Shown: positions 8,162 to 17,240, counted from the stretch's first letter. The stretch is DNA of 64,000 nt from JADLHS01 sp964594985 (GCA_964594985.1 CAZQNQ010000009.1:104068-168067); one strand, 5' to 3'. The notes: generated by a model from the sequence alone, not told the origin. Translations and numbers: made by a program.

Positions 8162-10600
8162 TCAATTCTTCCCAATTTGCCGGACTTTGAGGTTGCGATA
8201 GCGGATGACGGTTTCGTTCGAGTCATTGAACGCGCCCAGGCCAAGGTGGATCGCGTTGGTCGAAAAACTGGAGTTTTTGGGAGGCTTGACTTGATTGAAT
8301 GCCGCTTGGCCGTTGACGGAAGCTTTGATGCTATCGGGGCGAAAGTGCAGGTGGAAGGAGTTGGTTTTGTCATTGAGCCGGATCGGTTGATAGACCTGTC
8401 GCTTGGTCCAGCCAATGGCGTAGGCGACGAGTTCACCTTCATCAGAGTTGCGTTTGAGGCGGAAGCCATACCAATCGCCGGCTTCGGGTTCTGGCAAGCC
8501 GATGACGAGTCCCCCTTGAAAAGATGAGGTGGAGCTGCGCACGGTTTCGATGTCCCCCTTGACTTCAAATTCGGCGCCCAGCCGCACGCGGGAGTAAAGG
8601 GCGTGACCATCCTGGCCGGATTCAACTTCCAACGCGCCATCCGGCAAGCGGCGAACTTTGCCGCGCTCAAGGCACCAACTCCGGAAGCTTTCTTCGCCGG
8701 GGAGAAAATCCACCCACTCCCCTGTTTCCAAACGACGTTCCAGTTCCAGCGTGGTCAAACGATCCTGGATGAACTTCAGGGTCCGCAGCTCGATATCCGG
8801 GGCATCTTTCAAGACGGTCAGAATTTTGATGGCGTCAGTGAAACGGCCGTCATCCCGATGCTGTTCCGCCTCGGTGATTTGTTTGCCGAACGGACCAGTG
8901 CGGGCGGCAACTTCCAGATTCATTAGCGACAGGTCGCGGCCCCAGCCGGTGAGATTATAGCGGCGCGGCTCCCAGTTGAGAGCTTCCAATTGTTTTTGCG
9001 CGACCTCGTATTTCCGGGCGATATAAGCAACGGCAGAAAAAGTATTACGCCAACCGTTCCGCACTGCAATTTGGGTAGGCTCGGCAATGTAGCCCTCGTA
9101 CATGGTCTGGAGGTGCGGCCAGATTTCCCGGCGGCTGTAGATGTGTTCGCCGGGTGGTTGTTCGAGTTCTGATTCCACATCGGAAACCGCGTCAAAAAAC
9201 ATGCGCGGCACGTCGGTGTCAAACCGCCGGGTGTTGAGCGCAGTGATGCCTAGCGCCAGCATCGCTTTACGGTCGCCATACCAACGCGGCCGCAAACCCC
9301 AGCGCAGGTCGGCCCAGGCCTTGGCATAGTCGATTTGTGCGGCGACGGCCCGGTCGAACCACAGGCGCATTTCCGTCAGGTCAGAGTCACCCAGCGAAAC
9401 ATAGATCATTCGCGTGGCCGCCAGTGGGAGTTCGGGGTGAAGTTTCCAAGCTTTCGTAAATCGCGTGCGGGCCTTGGCCAGATGCTCGGTAAATCCCCGC
9501 CAGCCTTTGTCGCTCACCGAGTCGGCATAGCCGCCGCCGCGCGCCTGCCAGGCTTGCCGGATTTCCGATTCGCCCTCTAAAACCAGGGCGAGCCACGCGA
9601 ATGAATCTCCCGAGGCTTGGACCATCGAACAAATGGTGGCCGGGTTCCGGTCAAAGAACCCCCGGCCCCAGCCGAAGATCAAGATGTCAGCGATTACATC
9701 CTGATCGCTGTCGCGGAGACTTCCATCCCGGAGGGCTTCCTTGAGATGTTGCAGGGCCGCTGCATCCAGCACCGGTTGGCGATCGTTTTTGTCCTGGATC
9801 AATTTGGTGGCCAGCGTGACGGTCGCAAAAAATTTCGGGTAGGCCTTGTGGCGGGACTTTTCAAATCCGCTGACCGCCCGCTCCAGCCGCCGGATGGCTT
9901 CGTGCAGTTCGACGGCGTTGATGGCCGCCACGGTCAAAACCAATGGATCGGTGCAGGCTGGATTCGCCGCGAGTTGATCGCTCAGAGGCGCCAGCGGGGG
10001 AATGTTGGTTTGTTCTGCGGGCGTGCCGTAATGGCAGAGAATCCATGATTCCAAAAAATTCACCGCCGCGGCATCGGTGGCGGGATTGTGCTGCCCATAA
10101 TTTTTGTAGCCTTCGAGATACTGGCGGATCCGGAATTCCTTTTCTTTTTTCCGCATGTCTTCCGCAGTCAAGGTGTTCGTGTGCCAGACGACCGGCTGGC
10201 TGGCCAATTCCACAGCGGAGAGTGTTTTGGTGTTGCCCGACCTTGTGGTATCCGCTGGGAAGCCGGCGGTGGTATCGTCGGGGGTTGGCCACCCGCGTTT
10301 GGCCAGTGAGAGCGCCCCAAGCCCCACGAAGAGGAATACGCCAAAGATCGCGACGATCACCGCAATGATCCCGAAGACCAACCACGGGTTGGCGGATTTC
10401 TGGGCTGGCCGCGCGATGAGCGGCGGGATGGTTGCCGCACCTTCCTGTAGTACCGAATCGAGCAAGGTCCAATTTGCCATGCCGGCACACCAGACGAATT
10501 CCGCGCCGGTCAGTTCTCCCGTTTGGCGTCTGCGCCGCAATTCTTCCAACAGATGGATTCCTAAATCCTGTCCCTGAGGCGTCCGCAGGTGATAGTTCAT
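8162..10600 (-). CDS. GYF_2-domain membrane protein with helical-repeat and lectin-like C-terminal domain
   Basis: 812-aa protein with three visible parts. Residues 1-55 form a DUF4339/GYF_2 domain (FVWCAGMANWTLLDSV), often found at the N-terminus of bacterial membrane proteins. One transmembrane helix follows at about 73-100 (VFGIIAVIVAIFGVFLFVG). From about 140 to 640 there is a long helical, TPR/SEL1-like region with a HPELPLAATRM motif. The last 170 residues form a beta-sandwich, concanavalin-like (SSFQGGLVIGLPEP, WYGFRLKRN, NSFHLHFRPDSIKASVNG). The lectin-like domain suggests glycan or ligand binding; which side of the membrane it faces is unclear. No pathway is known. It is transcribed away from acs. 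Confidence 0.8.
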   Translation of the reverse strand: MNYHLRTPQGQDLGIHLLEELRRRRQTGELTGAEFVWCAGMANWTLLDSVLQEGAATIPPLIARPAQKSANPWLVFGIIAVIVAIFGVFLFVGLGALSLAKRGWPTPDDTTAGFPADTTRSGNTKTLSAVELASQPVVWHTNTLTAEDMRKKEKEFRIRQYLEGYKNYGQHNPATDAAAVNFLESWILCHYGTPAEQTNIPPLAPLSDQLAANPACTDPLVLTVAAINAVELHEAIRRLERAVSGFEKSRHKAYPKFFATVTLATKLIQDKNDRQPVLDAAALQHLKEALRDGSLRDSDQDVIADILIFGWGRGFFDRNPATICSMVQASGDSFAWLALVLEGESEIRQAWQARGGGYADSVSDKGWRGFTEHLAKARTRFTKAWKLHPELPLAATRMIYVSLGDSDLTEMRLWFDRAVAAQIDYAKAWADLRWGLRPRWYGDRKAMLALGITALNTRRFDTDVPRMFFDAVSDVESELEQPPGEHIYSRREIWPHLQTMYEGYIAEPTQIAVRNGWRNTFSAVAYIARKYEVAQKQLEALNWEPRRYNLTGWGRDLSLMNLEVAARTGPFGKQITEAEQHRDDGRFTDAIKILTVLKDAPDIELRTLKFIQDRLTTLELERRLETGEWVDFLPGEESFRSWCLERGKVRRLPDGALEVESGQDGHALYSRVRLGAEFEVKGDIETVRSSTSSFQGGLVIGLPEPEAGDWYGFRLKRNSDEGELVAYAIGWTKRQVYQPIRLNDKTNSFHLHFRPDSIKASVNGQAAFNQVKPPKNSSFSTNAIHLGLGAFNDSNETVIRYRNLKVRQIGKN

Positions 10601-10777
10601 AGAAGTGATCCTTCAAGAACCGTGGCGGAATCGAGCCGTGACCGCAAGCTTTTGCTGTGGGCGGTCTGGCGGAGCTTGAGCGTCGCGGCTCGCGATTTCA
10701 GCCTGCTCGCATGGTTGACACCGCGCCGTGATTTTGCGGAAATGGCCGTCGCCAAATCACACGAAGCCAAACATTTT

Positions 10778-12808
10778 ATGACGCAACCGGCCCAGACCAT
10801 TTCCACCGAATCGCTCCAACAAGAGGGCCGCACGTTCCCGCCATCGCCCGAAGTGGTGAAGCGCGCGTGGATCAATGCCGAGCAGTATCAGAAGATGTAT
10901 GCGCGCTCGGTGAATGAGCCGGACCAGTTTTGGCTGGAGCAGGCGAACGAACTGGAGTGGTTCAAGAAGCCGACGCAGGCGTGCAAATACACTTGGGACA
11001 CGGCGGCCCGGAAGATTGAACATACGTGGTTCGCGGACGGGCAACTCAACCTGAGCGTCAACTGCCTCGATCGCCATCTCAAGACCGCCACGCGCAACAA
11101 AACCGCCATCATCTGGCAGGGTGAAGGCGAAGACGAAGTGAAGCGTGTCACCTACGCGGAGTTGCACGCGGAGGTCTGCAAGTTCGCCAACGTGCTGAAA
11201 TCACTCGGCGTCAAGAAGGGCGACCGGGTTTCGATTTATATGCCGATGGTGGTCGAGGCCGCTGTGGTGATGCTGGCCTGCACGCGCGTCGGGGCGATCC
11301 ACTCGATTGTATTCGGTGGCTTCAGCGCGGATTCGCTTTCGGGGCGCATCAACGATTCCACGTGCAAGCTGCTCGTCACCGCGAACGCCGGTGTGCGCGG
11401 GGGAAAACCGGTTCTATTGAAAGAGATCGCCGACAAAGCGCTGCAAACCACGCCGACCATTGAGAAGGTCGTCGTGTTCAAACGCAACGACACGCCATGC
11501 AACATGACTGCAGGCCGCGACGTGTGGTATCACGACCTGATGGAAGGTAGGGTGGGCAGTCCTCTGCCCGCCGACGGCGCGCACGGAATGACGCGCCCTA
11601 CCACAGAATGTCCGCCCGAGGTGATGAACGCCGAGGACAATTTGTTCATGCTCTACACAAGCGGTTCGACCGGGAAGCCCAAGGGCGTGGTCCACAGCAC
11701 CGCCGGTTATCTGCTCCACGCCGCGCTGACGACGAAATACATTTTCGACATCCACGAGGATGACGTTTATTTCTGCACCGCCGACATCGGCTGGGTCACG
11801 GGTCACAGCTATCTGGTTTATGGGCCGCTCGCCATCGGCGGAACGACGCTGATGTTCGAGGGGATTCCGACTTATCCCGACGCCGGGCGTTTCTGGAAAA
11901 TTGTCGAGAAGTTCAAGGTCACTGCGTTCTACACCGCGCCCACCGCCATCCGCTCGCTCGTCCGCCTCGGCGAGGAGTGGGTGAATAAATACGACCTCAG
12001 TTCGCTGCGCGTGCTGGGATCGGTCGGCGAGCCGATCAATCCCGAAGCGTGGATGTGGTATCACCGCGTCATCGGAAAAGGCCGTTGCCCCATCGTGGAT
12101 ACGTGGTGGCAGACGGAAACTGGCGGCGTGCTCATCACCGCGTTGCCCGGCGCGCACACCCTGAAACCCGGCAGCGCCACCCGGCCGTTTTTCGGGATCG
12201 AGCCCGTGGTGCTCCGCGACGATGGCAGCGAATGCGCGCCCAACGAAGGCGGCAAGTTGTGCATCAAAAAACCGTGGCCTGGCATGATGCGCACGACGTG
12301 GGGCGACCACGACCGGTTTATTGACACGTATTTCACGATGTTCAAGAACCTCTACTTCACCGGCGACGGTTGCCGCGTGGATGTGGATGGCGATTACTGG
12401 TTGATGGGTCGCGTGGACGACGTCGTGAACGTCTCCGGCCATCGCATCGGGACGGCGGAAGTTGAGAGCGCGCTCGTGAGTCACGCAAAAGTGGCGGAGG
12501 CCGCCGTCGCGCCGATGCCGCACGAAATCAAAGGGCAGGGGCTTTACGCTTTCATTACGCTCAAGGACGGCGTCGTGCCGAGCGAGGAGCTGAAGAAGGA
12601 ACTCGTCGCGCATGTGCGCAAGGAGATCGGCCCGATCGCGGCGCCGGATAAAATCCAGTTCGCCCCCGGCCTGCCGAAGACGCGTTCCGGGAAAATCATG
12701 CGCCGCATCCTGCGCAAGATTGCCGAAGGTCATCCCGATCAAGTCGGCGACACGACGACGCTCGCCGATCCCGGCGTGGTGGATGCGTTGGTGCAGGGGA
12801 AGCAATAA
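10778..12808 (+). CDS. acs: Acetyl-CoA synthetase (AMP-forming)
   Basis: 676-aa adenylate-forming enzyme that converts acetate, ATP and CoA to acetyl-CoA through acetyl-AMP. The start ATG at 10778 gives a family-like N-terminus; the open frame extends further upstream but without family features. The P-loop-like motif YTSGSTGKPKG is at about 293-303. WWQTETGG and the core motif around YWLMGRVDDVVNVSGHR are present. The C-terminus has the conserved acetylation/catalytic Lys in TRSGKIMRR. Residues 257-275 (GRVGSPLPADGAHGMTRPT) are absent from E. coli Acs and match the translated family-1 palindrome, so the gene carries an in-frame repeat insertion between WYHDLME and the conserved MNAED. The gene probably stays active because the insertion is in a variable loop. 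Confidence 0.97.
   Translation: MTQPAQTISTESLQQEGRTFPPSPEVVKRAWINAEQYQKMYARSVNEPDQFWLEQANELEWFKKPTQACKYTWDTAARKIEHTWFADGQLNLSVNCLDRHLKTATRNKTAIIWQGEGEDEVKRVTYAELHAEVCKFANVLKSLGVKKGDRVSIYMPMVVEAAVVMLACTRVGAIHSIVFGGFSADSLSGRINDSTCKLLVTANAGVRGGKPVLLKEIADKALQTTPTIEKVVVFKRNDTPCNMTAGRDVWYHDLMEGRVGSPLPADGAHGMTRPTTECPPEVMNAEDNLFMLYTSGSTGKPKGVVHSTAGYLLHAALTTKYIFDIHEDDVYFCTADIGWVTGHSYLVYGPLAIGGTTLMFEGIPTYPDAGRFWKIVEKFKVTAFYTAPTAIRSLVRLGEEWVNKYDLSSLRVLGSVGEPINPEAWMWYHRVIGKGRCPIVDTWWQTETGGVLITALPGAHTLKPGSATRPFFGIEPVVLRDDGSECAPNEGGKLCIKKPWPGMMRTTWGDHDRFIDTYFTMFKNLYFTGDGCRVDVDGDYWLMGRVDDVVNVSGHRIGTAEVESALVSHAKVAEAAVAPMPHEIKGQGLYAFITLKDGVVPSEELKKELVAHVRKEIGPIAAPDKIQFAPGLPKTRSGKIMRRILRKIAEGHPDQVGDTTTLADPGVVDALVQGKQ
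11543..11605. repeat. Degenerate family-1 palindrome inside acs
   Basis: GAAGGTAGGG at the left and GACGCGCCCTACC at the right match the ends of the 2336-2411 element. The inside is shortened and diverged. It encodes 19 residues of acs in frame and has no stop codon. Confidence 0.75.
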
Positions 12809-12837
12809 CCTGGAATGATACAGTTGAATTGGGATGG

Positions 12838-12977
12838 AACAAACGCGGAGCCGCAGAGAACGCGAAGAGGCGCGGAGAGTTTCTGCTGCGGAAGCGGGAA
12901 CTAAAAGTGGGTATGCGGCGGCCGGGTTTCCTCCTCGTTTCTCTGCGTTCTTTGCGCCTCTGCGTTTCTCCGGCACT
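12838..12977. repeat. GCAGAGGCGC-type inverted repeat (family 3), copy 1
   Basis: An A/G-rich arm (GCGAAGAGGCGCGGAGAG) faces a C/T-rich arm (CTCTGCGTTCTTTGCGCC), forming an imperfect stem with a 60-70 nt middle. A second copy is at 37570-37712. It occupies the gap between acs and dprA. Probably non-autonomous. Confidence 0.75.
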
Positions 12978-13022
12978 TTCTCCGCGCTGGCGTTGGCGCG
13001 GGCGGCCCGTTAAGCTGCGGGC

Positions 13023-14132
13023 ATGGATTCCCATGAGGCGTTTGTCGCGCTCAATTTGATCGAAGGGATAGGGCCGATCCGGGCGCGTTCGCTCGTGGAA
13101 TTTTTCGGTGCCGCTCCCGCTGTCCTCTCCGCTTCGAAATCACAACTACTCCAGGTCCGTAATATCGGCGACGAGACGGCGGCGGCGATTTCCAACTGGG
13201 AAAAGACTGTTGATCTTGCCGGCGAAATGAAACGGCTCGCGGATTTCGGCTGCCGTGTGGTCATCCAGTCGGACGAAGAATATCCCGCTTCGCTCCGCGA
13301 AATCTACGATCCGCCGTTGGTGCTTTATGTGAAAGGTTCGTTGTCACCCAAGGACAAGAACGCCATCGCCCTCGTCGGCTCACGGCAGACGACGCATTAC
13401 GGCATCGAGGCGGCACGTAAGCTCGCGTATCAACTCGCCTATGTCGGCGTCACCGTGGTAAGTGGCGGCGCGCGGGGCATTGATACGGCGGCCCATCAAG
13501 GTGCGCTGGCTGCCAAAGGGCGGACGGTTTGCGTGCTGGGGACCGGCATCAACATCGTTTTCCCGCCGGAGAACAAGGAGTTGTTCGAGCGCATCGCGGA
13601 GAATGGCGCGGTGGTGTCGCAGTTCCCGTTCAATCGCAACGGCGACAAACAATCCTTCGCCATCCGCAATCGCATTGTGGCCGGCATGACGCTCGGCACG
13701 GTGGTGGTGGAAGCCGACCTGAACAGCGGCGCGCTCATCACCTCAAATTTCGCGATCGAGTATGGGCGACAGGTCTTCGCTGTGCCGGGACGGATTGATT
13801 CGCCGCGCAGCAAAGGGTGTCACGATCTCATCAAAAAGGGCGCCAAGCTGTGCGAAGGTGCGGAGGATATTCTCAGCGAGTTCGAGTATCTGTTTCCCGC
13901 GAGCAACCGGCCGCCGTCCGCTGGCGAAACCGGTGTGCTCCCTGCGCTGGAACTTTCGGAGAATGAACAACGCGTGCTCGACACATTGCGCAAGGACGAC
14001 GACACGAGCATTGACGAAGTGATCCGCAAGAGCGGCCTGCCCAGTTCGGCGGTCAGCGTGGCGTTGTTGAGTCTGGAGATGAAGCGGGTGGTGAAACAGT
14101 TGCCGGGAAAACTTTTTGTGCGCAACCGGTAA
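13023..14132 (+). CDS. dprA: DNA processing protein DprA/Smf
   Basis: 369-aa protein. An N-terminal helix-hairpin-helix/SAM-like region (LNLIEGIGPIRARSL) is followed by the Rossmann-like DNA-binding domain: VGSRQTTHYG, SGGARGIDTAAH, LGTGINIVFPPEN, then a GALITSNFAIEYGR segment. The C-terminus is a winged-helix (LDTLRKDDDTSIDEVIRKSG). DprA binds incoming single-stranded DNA and loads RecA during natural transformation, though it is also common in non-competent species. No other competence gene is in the window. 45 bp separate it from dus, probably in the same transcript. Confidence 0.95.
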   Translation: MDSHEAFVALNLIEGIGPIRARSLVEFFGAAPAVLSASKSQLLQVRNIGDETAAAISNWEKTVDLAGEMKRLADFGCRVVIQSDEEYPASLREIYDPPLVLYVKGSLSPKDKNAIALVGSRQTTHYGIEAARKLAYQLAYVGVTVVSGGARGIDTAAHQGALAAKGRTVCVLGTGINIVFPPENKELFERIAENGAVVSQFPFNRNGDKQSFAIRNRIVAGMTLGTVVVEADLNSGALITSNFAIEYGRQVFAVPGRIDSPRSKGCHDLIKKGAKLCEGAEDILSEFEYLFPASNRPPSAGETGVLPALELSENEQRVLDTLRKDDDTSIDEVIRKSGLPSSAVSVALLSLEMKRVVKQLPGKLFVRNR

Positions 14133-14177
14133 GGAGCGCTTCCGTTGCCACGCGCATTCTGTTACCTTTCCCAGCCA

Positions 14178-15281
14178 ATGCGAATCGGTTCGCTGAACAT
14201 TCCAACGCCGCTGTTTCTCTCGCCGCTGGCGGGTTACACCAACCTGCCGTTCCGCCTCGTCGTGCGTGAAGTCGGCGGCGTGGGGCTTTGCACCACCGAC
14301 CTCGTCAACGCCCGCTCGCTGCTGGAGAAACGCGAGAAGGCGTTCAAGCTCATCGAAACCAATGCCGCTGATGCGCCGTTGGCCGTGCAATTGTTCGGCA
14401 GTGTGCTGGAGGAGATGCGCGACGCGGCGGCGTTTCTGGAATCGCGCGGCGTGGCCTCGGTGGACATCAACATGGGTTGTCCGGTTCGGAAGGTGGTCAA
14501 CGTCGGGGGCGGCTCGGCGATGATGACGGAATTGGACAAGACTGCGGCGCTCGTCAAAGACATGGTCAACGCCGTGAAGATTCCCGTCACGGCCAAGATG
14601 CGGCTCGGCTGGGATGACGACAATCTGACCGCGCCGGATCTGGCCAAAGCTTTGGAAGATGTGGGCGTGGCGGCGATCTTTGTGCATGGCCGCACCCGGG
14701 AACAAGGTTTTGACGGCACGGTGAATCTTGCGGGCATTCGCGCGGTGGTGCAGGCGGTGAAATCCATTCCGGTCATCGGCAATGGCGATGTCATCACGCC
14801 GCAGGCCGCGAAGATGATGTTTGATGAAACCGGTTGCGCGGGTGTGAGCATCGGTCGCGGCGCGTTTTACAATCCGTGGATTTTCCAGCACACGAATCAT
14901 TTCATCGCCACGGGAAATCTGTTGCCCGAACCCAGCTTCACTGAACGCGTGCGCGTGCTGTGCCGGCATCTTGATTTGATGGTGGAGGTCTTCGGTGAAG
15001 AACTCGGTTGCCGGATGTTCCGCAAGGTCGCGCCGTGGTACGCGAAGCGATTCGGTCCGGCGAATGAATTCAACAAGAAGGTCGTGCTCGTGGCGACGCG
15101 ATCACACTTCCATGAAATCCTGGAGAATTACATCCGCTGGCGACAACAATTTCTGGATGAACACGGGGAGTTGTTGCCGCGTTTCCAGCAAGCGCCGATG
15201 GTGGCGTCGTTCATGCGCGAACCCGATTCAACGACGCGTTCGCAGATTCCCGTGCCGAAGGGGCCGGTGGAAGTTTGGTAG
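14178..15281 (+). CDS. dus: tRNA-dihydrouridine synthase
   Basis: 367-aa flavoenzyme that reduces uridines in the D-loop of tRNA using NADPH. Start set at ATG 14178 (MRIGSLNIPTPLFLSPLAG); the TTG at 14145 gives an atypical N-terminus. Motifs: SPLAGYTNLPFR (FMN site), the catalytic-cysteine region NMGCPVRKV, KMRLGWDD, VHGRTREQG and IGNGDV. Closest in look to DusB. The C-terminal helical domain carries a long tail to FMREPDSTTRSQ. The stop codon lies in the left arm of a long inverted repeat (15278-15347), so that repeat ends the gene. Confidence 0.95.
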   Translation: MRIGSLNIPTPLFLSPLAGYTNLPFRLVVREVGGVGLCTTDLVNARSLLEKREKAFKLIETNAADAPLAVQLFGSVLEEMRDAAAFLESRGVASVDINMGCPVRKVVNVGGGSAMMTELDKTAALVKDMVNAVKIPVTAKMRLGWDDDNLTAPDLAKALEDVGVAAIFVHGRTREQGFDGTVNLAGIRAVVQAVKSIPVIGNGDVITPQAAKMMFDETGCAGVSIGRGAFYNPWIFQHTNHFIATGNLLPEPSFTERVRVLCRHLDLMVEVFGEELGCRMFRKVAPWYAKRFGPANEFNKKVVLVATRSHFHEILENYIRWRQQFLDEHGELLPRFQQAPMVASFMREPDSTTRSQIPVPKGPVEVW

Positions 15282-15347
15282 CCGCCGACGTGAGGAGACG
15301 GATTTGTGGTGAGCCTTGGCTGTCCGCCTCCTTACGTCGGCGGCTAC
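15278..15347. repeat. Long inverted repeat between convergent genes
   Basis: The 25-nt arms (GTAGCCGCCGACGTGAGGAG at the left) pair with 23 of 25 matches around a 20-nt loop. The left arm supplies the TAG stop of dus; the right arm is 5 bp from the end of the convergent kinase gene. It can form a strong hairpin on both strands and may end both transcripts. A TTTTATTT run follows on the plus strand. Confidence 0.8.
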
Positions 15348-15351
15348 GCTT

Positions 15352-16080
15352 TTATTTCCCCACCAGCACGTCTTCGATCTTCGCCCGCAGCTCCGCGTTG
15401 ACCACATCCACCGGACGATTGCCGTCCACGATGGTGAAGCCATAGGACTTCTGTAATTTGCGGAACGCCAGCCGCATCAAGGTTTGATACTCGATGAAGC
15501 TGTCGAAGAGATCGCGCGACAGGCCGAGGTCCATGCCGCTTTCCCAATAGTCGAGCGTCGCCGTTTTGGCGAGAGCGCGTTGGACGAGATCATTGGGTTC
15601 GATGGCGAGATAGAACACTGCGTCCGGTTTGAGCGCGGTGCCGTAGAGATTTTTCAACCAGGCGATGTCCATGCCGCGCACCATGTCGCGCGCCATCAAC
15701 GTATAGATGTAACGATCCGCCAGCACGATGAAGCCGGCTTTGAGCGCGGGCAGGATGACGTTCTCCAACTGGTCGGCAAAGTCCGTGGCGTAAAACAGAC
15801 TGAGTGTGGTGCGGCTCAAAATGTTTCCGTCCTGCGCGCGTTCGAGTTCTTCGCTGACGAGCGTGGAACGTTTCAAGCCGACCTGCACCGTGGCGTGACC
15901 GGAGATTTCCAGCCACTCGACCAACGACGCGATCTGCGTCGAGCGGCCCGAACCATCCGCCCCCTCCACGGCGATAAGTTTGCCGGCGAGTTCCTCGGGC
16001 TTCACGCCGGGAATGCCGTCGCCGTAAAAGCTGCGGTTGCTGACGCTGGGGACGACGAGTTTGTTCTTCGACTTTTTCAC
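15352..16080 (-). CDS. Thymidylate kinase paralogue with altered P-loop (GSGRST)
   Basis: 242-aa protein of the dTMP-kinase fold. It keeps the family layout: P-loop EGADGSGRSTQ at about residues 39-49, DRY motif ADRYIYTLMARDMVRG, and a LID-like basic region. The Walker A lysine is replaced by arginine (GSGRST instead of GSGKST), a change that usually reduces or abolishes phosphoryl transfer in P-loop enzymes. The N-terminus has about 30 extra residues (MKKSKNKLVVPSVSNRSF) before the domain. It is the downstream partner of the next gene, overlapping it by ATGA, and shares ATDFADQ/R, DRY and MDLGLS/MDLRLS. It may be a regulatory or differently specific subunit. Kinase activity is doubtful. Confidence 0.85.
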   Translation of the reverse strand: MKKSKNKLVVPSVSNRSFYGDGIPGVKPEELAGKLIAVEGADGSGRSTQIASLVEWLEISGHATVQVGLKRSTLVSEELERAQDGNILSRTTLSLFYATDFADQLENVILPALKAGFIVLADRYIYTLMARDMVRGMDIAWLKNLYGTALKPDAVFYLAIEPNDLVQRALAKTATLDYWESGMDLGLSRDLFDSFIEYQTLMRLAFRKLQKSYGFTIVDGNRPVDVVNAELRAKIEDVLVGK

Positions 16081-16880
16081 GCGGCGGCATCCTCCTCGGG
16101 TTCTTCAGCGACCTTGGCCTTGGCCGCGTTGCCGTTGCGTTTGACCGGCGGTGGCAACGGCAGCGGGCTGTTGCGCCGGAACTGATCGAAATCAATGCGA
16201 TGATTGACGAGTTGGCGTACGGTGGCTTGCTGGGTTTCCACGCGATGATTGGCATCAATCGTCACGAAGTCGAACTCCGCGCTCATGGAGAGATATTGAT
16301 CCAGAATGCGCCCCTGAAAGATGCGGAAGCTTTCATAAGGATCAGGCGAGAGCCGTAAATCCATGCCGGCCTCGAAGAATTTCAGTTTGGGCCGACCATC
16401 GAGAATGCGGTTCAGCGAAACTTCCAGATCCGCCTTGAAGAAAAACGTGATGTCCGGCAGCGCGGCAAAATTGTAGATGCCGCGCACCCAGGCCGGCGGG
16501 CAGCCGCGGACCACGTCGCGCGCGTAAGCCGTGAAGACGTAGCGGTCGCACAACACCACGTACCCCGCCCGCAGCAGCGGCAGCAGGTGACGTTCGTAGC
16601 GGTCGGCAAAGTCCGTGGCGTGAATCAGGCTGAAGGTCGTGGGCGAAAGCAGTTCGCGTTTTTTGCCCTTGCTGGTGGCGGATTTGACGAGCTCGGAGGA
16701 GTTCCACTCGCTGAAATAGACTTTGACGCCCTCGGCTTCGAGCCAGCGTTTCAGGAGATAAATCTGCGTGGACTTGCCGGAGCCATCGAGCCCTTCGACG
16801 GCGATGAGTCGTCCCGGAAAACCAAGTTCGGCAAAGGTCTGCATTTCGTTGCGCTCAAAACTAGCGGGCCGCCGGTTCAA
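16077..16880 (-). CDS. tmk: Thymidylate kinase
   Basis: 267-aa protein converting dTMP to dTDP. P-loop EGLDGSGKSTQ (canonical Lys), DRYVFTAYARDVVRG (DRY motif) and AGMDLRLSPDPYESFR are present. The C-terminus adds about 40 residues rich in Pro, Lys, Glu and Ala, beyond the normal 205-215 aa. A second Met (residue 13, MQTFAELGF) is a possible start. It is followed at once by a paralogue with an Arg P-loop. Both genes converge on dus across a hairpin. Confidence 0.9.
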   Translation of the reverse strand: MNRRPASFERNEMQTFAELGFPGRLIAVEGLDGSGKSTQIYLLKRWLEAEGVKVYFSEWNSSELVKSATSKGKKRELLSPTTFSLIHATDFADRYERHLLPLLRAGYVVLCDRYVFTAYARDVVRGCPPAWVRGIYNFAALPDITFFFKADLEVSLNRILDGRPKLKFFEAGMDLRLSPDPYESFRIFQGRILDQYLSMSAEFDFVTIDANHRVETQQATVRQLVNHRIDFDQFRRNSPLPLPPPVKRNGNAAKAKVAEEPEEDAAA

Positions 16881-17240
16881 CTCAATGTTTTTCGCCGGAG
16901 TTGTCCAGGAGAGGGTGGGATTCTTGGATTCGGGCCCAACCGATTTTTTTAGGGCGGGCTTGGCAACCTGTCTTCCGGTTGGGGGTGTGACTGGAACGGC
17001 CGTTCACTGGTGCCGGACGCCAAGTTGGAGTTCAAGCTTTAGCTTGTCCGGCGGGAGGTGGCGGGCGGAAACAAGGTGTTGGCGAAAGGCCCACCCCGTC
17101 CCTCTCCCCATCGGATGGGGAGAGGGTGGCCGCAGGCCGGGTGAGGGGAATTCGTTTCCGACAGACATTTTGCGAACTGTTCTAGTCTGGCGCTTTACTC
17201 CCTGCGGGGCCGCGATACTCTTTGCCGCGCGGCTGCCAAC
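16881..17240. other. Gene-free gap of repeats upstream of the glycan cluster
   Basis: 360 bp without a credible gene. It holds a short palindromic motif (AAGTTGGAGTTCAAGCTTTA, around 17020-17045) and the family-2 palindrome (17091-17185). Promoters for tmk (minus) and the GT9 gene (plus) must lie here. No clear -35/-10 pair was identified. Confidence 0.6.
17091..17185 (+). repeat. Family-2 palindrome with GCGAACTGTTCTA tail, copy 1
   Basis: Perfect inverted CCCTCTCCCCAT/ATGGGGAGAGGG (17100-17126), then GGCCGGGTGAGGGG and TTTTGCGAACTGTTCTA. Similar copies are at 37735-37835 (opposite strand) and 51982-52080, with the same tail. Confidence 0.8.

Noticed and set aside
10715..10743. TTGACA box upstream of acs as a promoter
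   Set aside because: A perfect -35 sequence, but no acceptable -10 at 16-18 bp (GGAAAT), so not reported as a feature.
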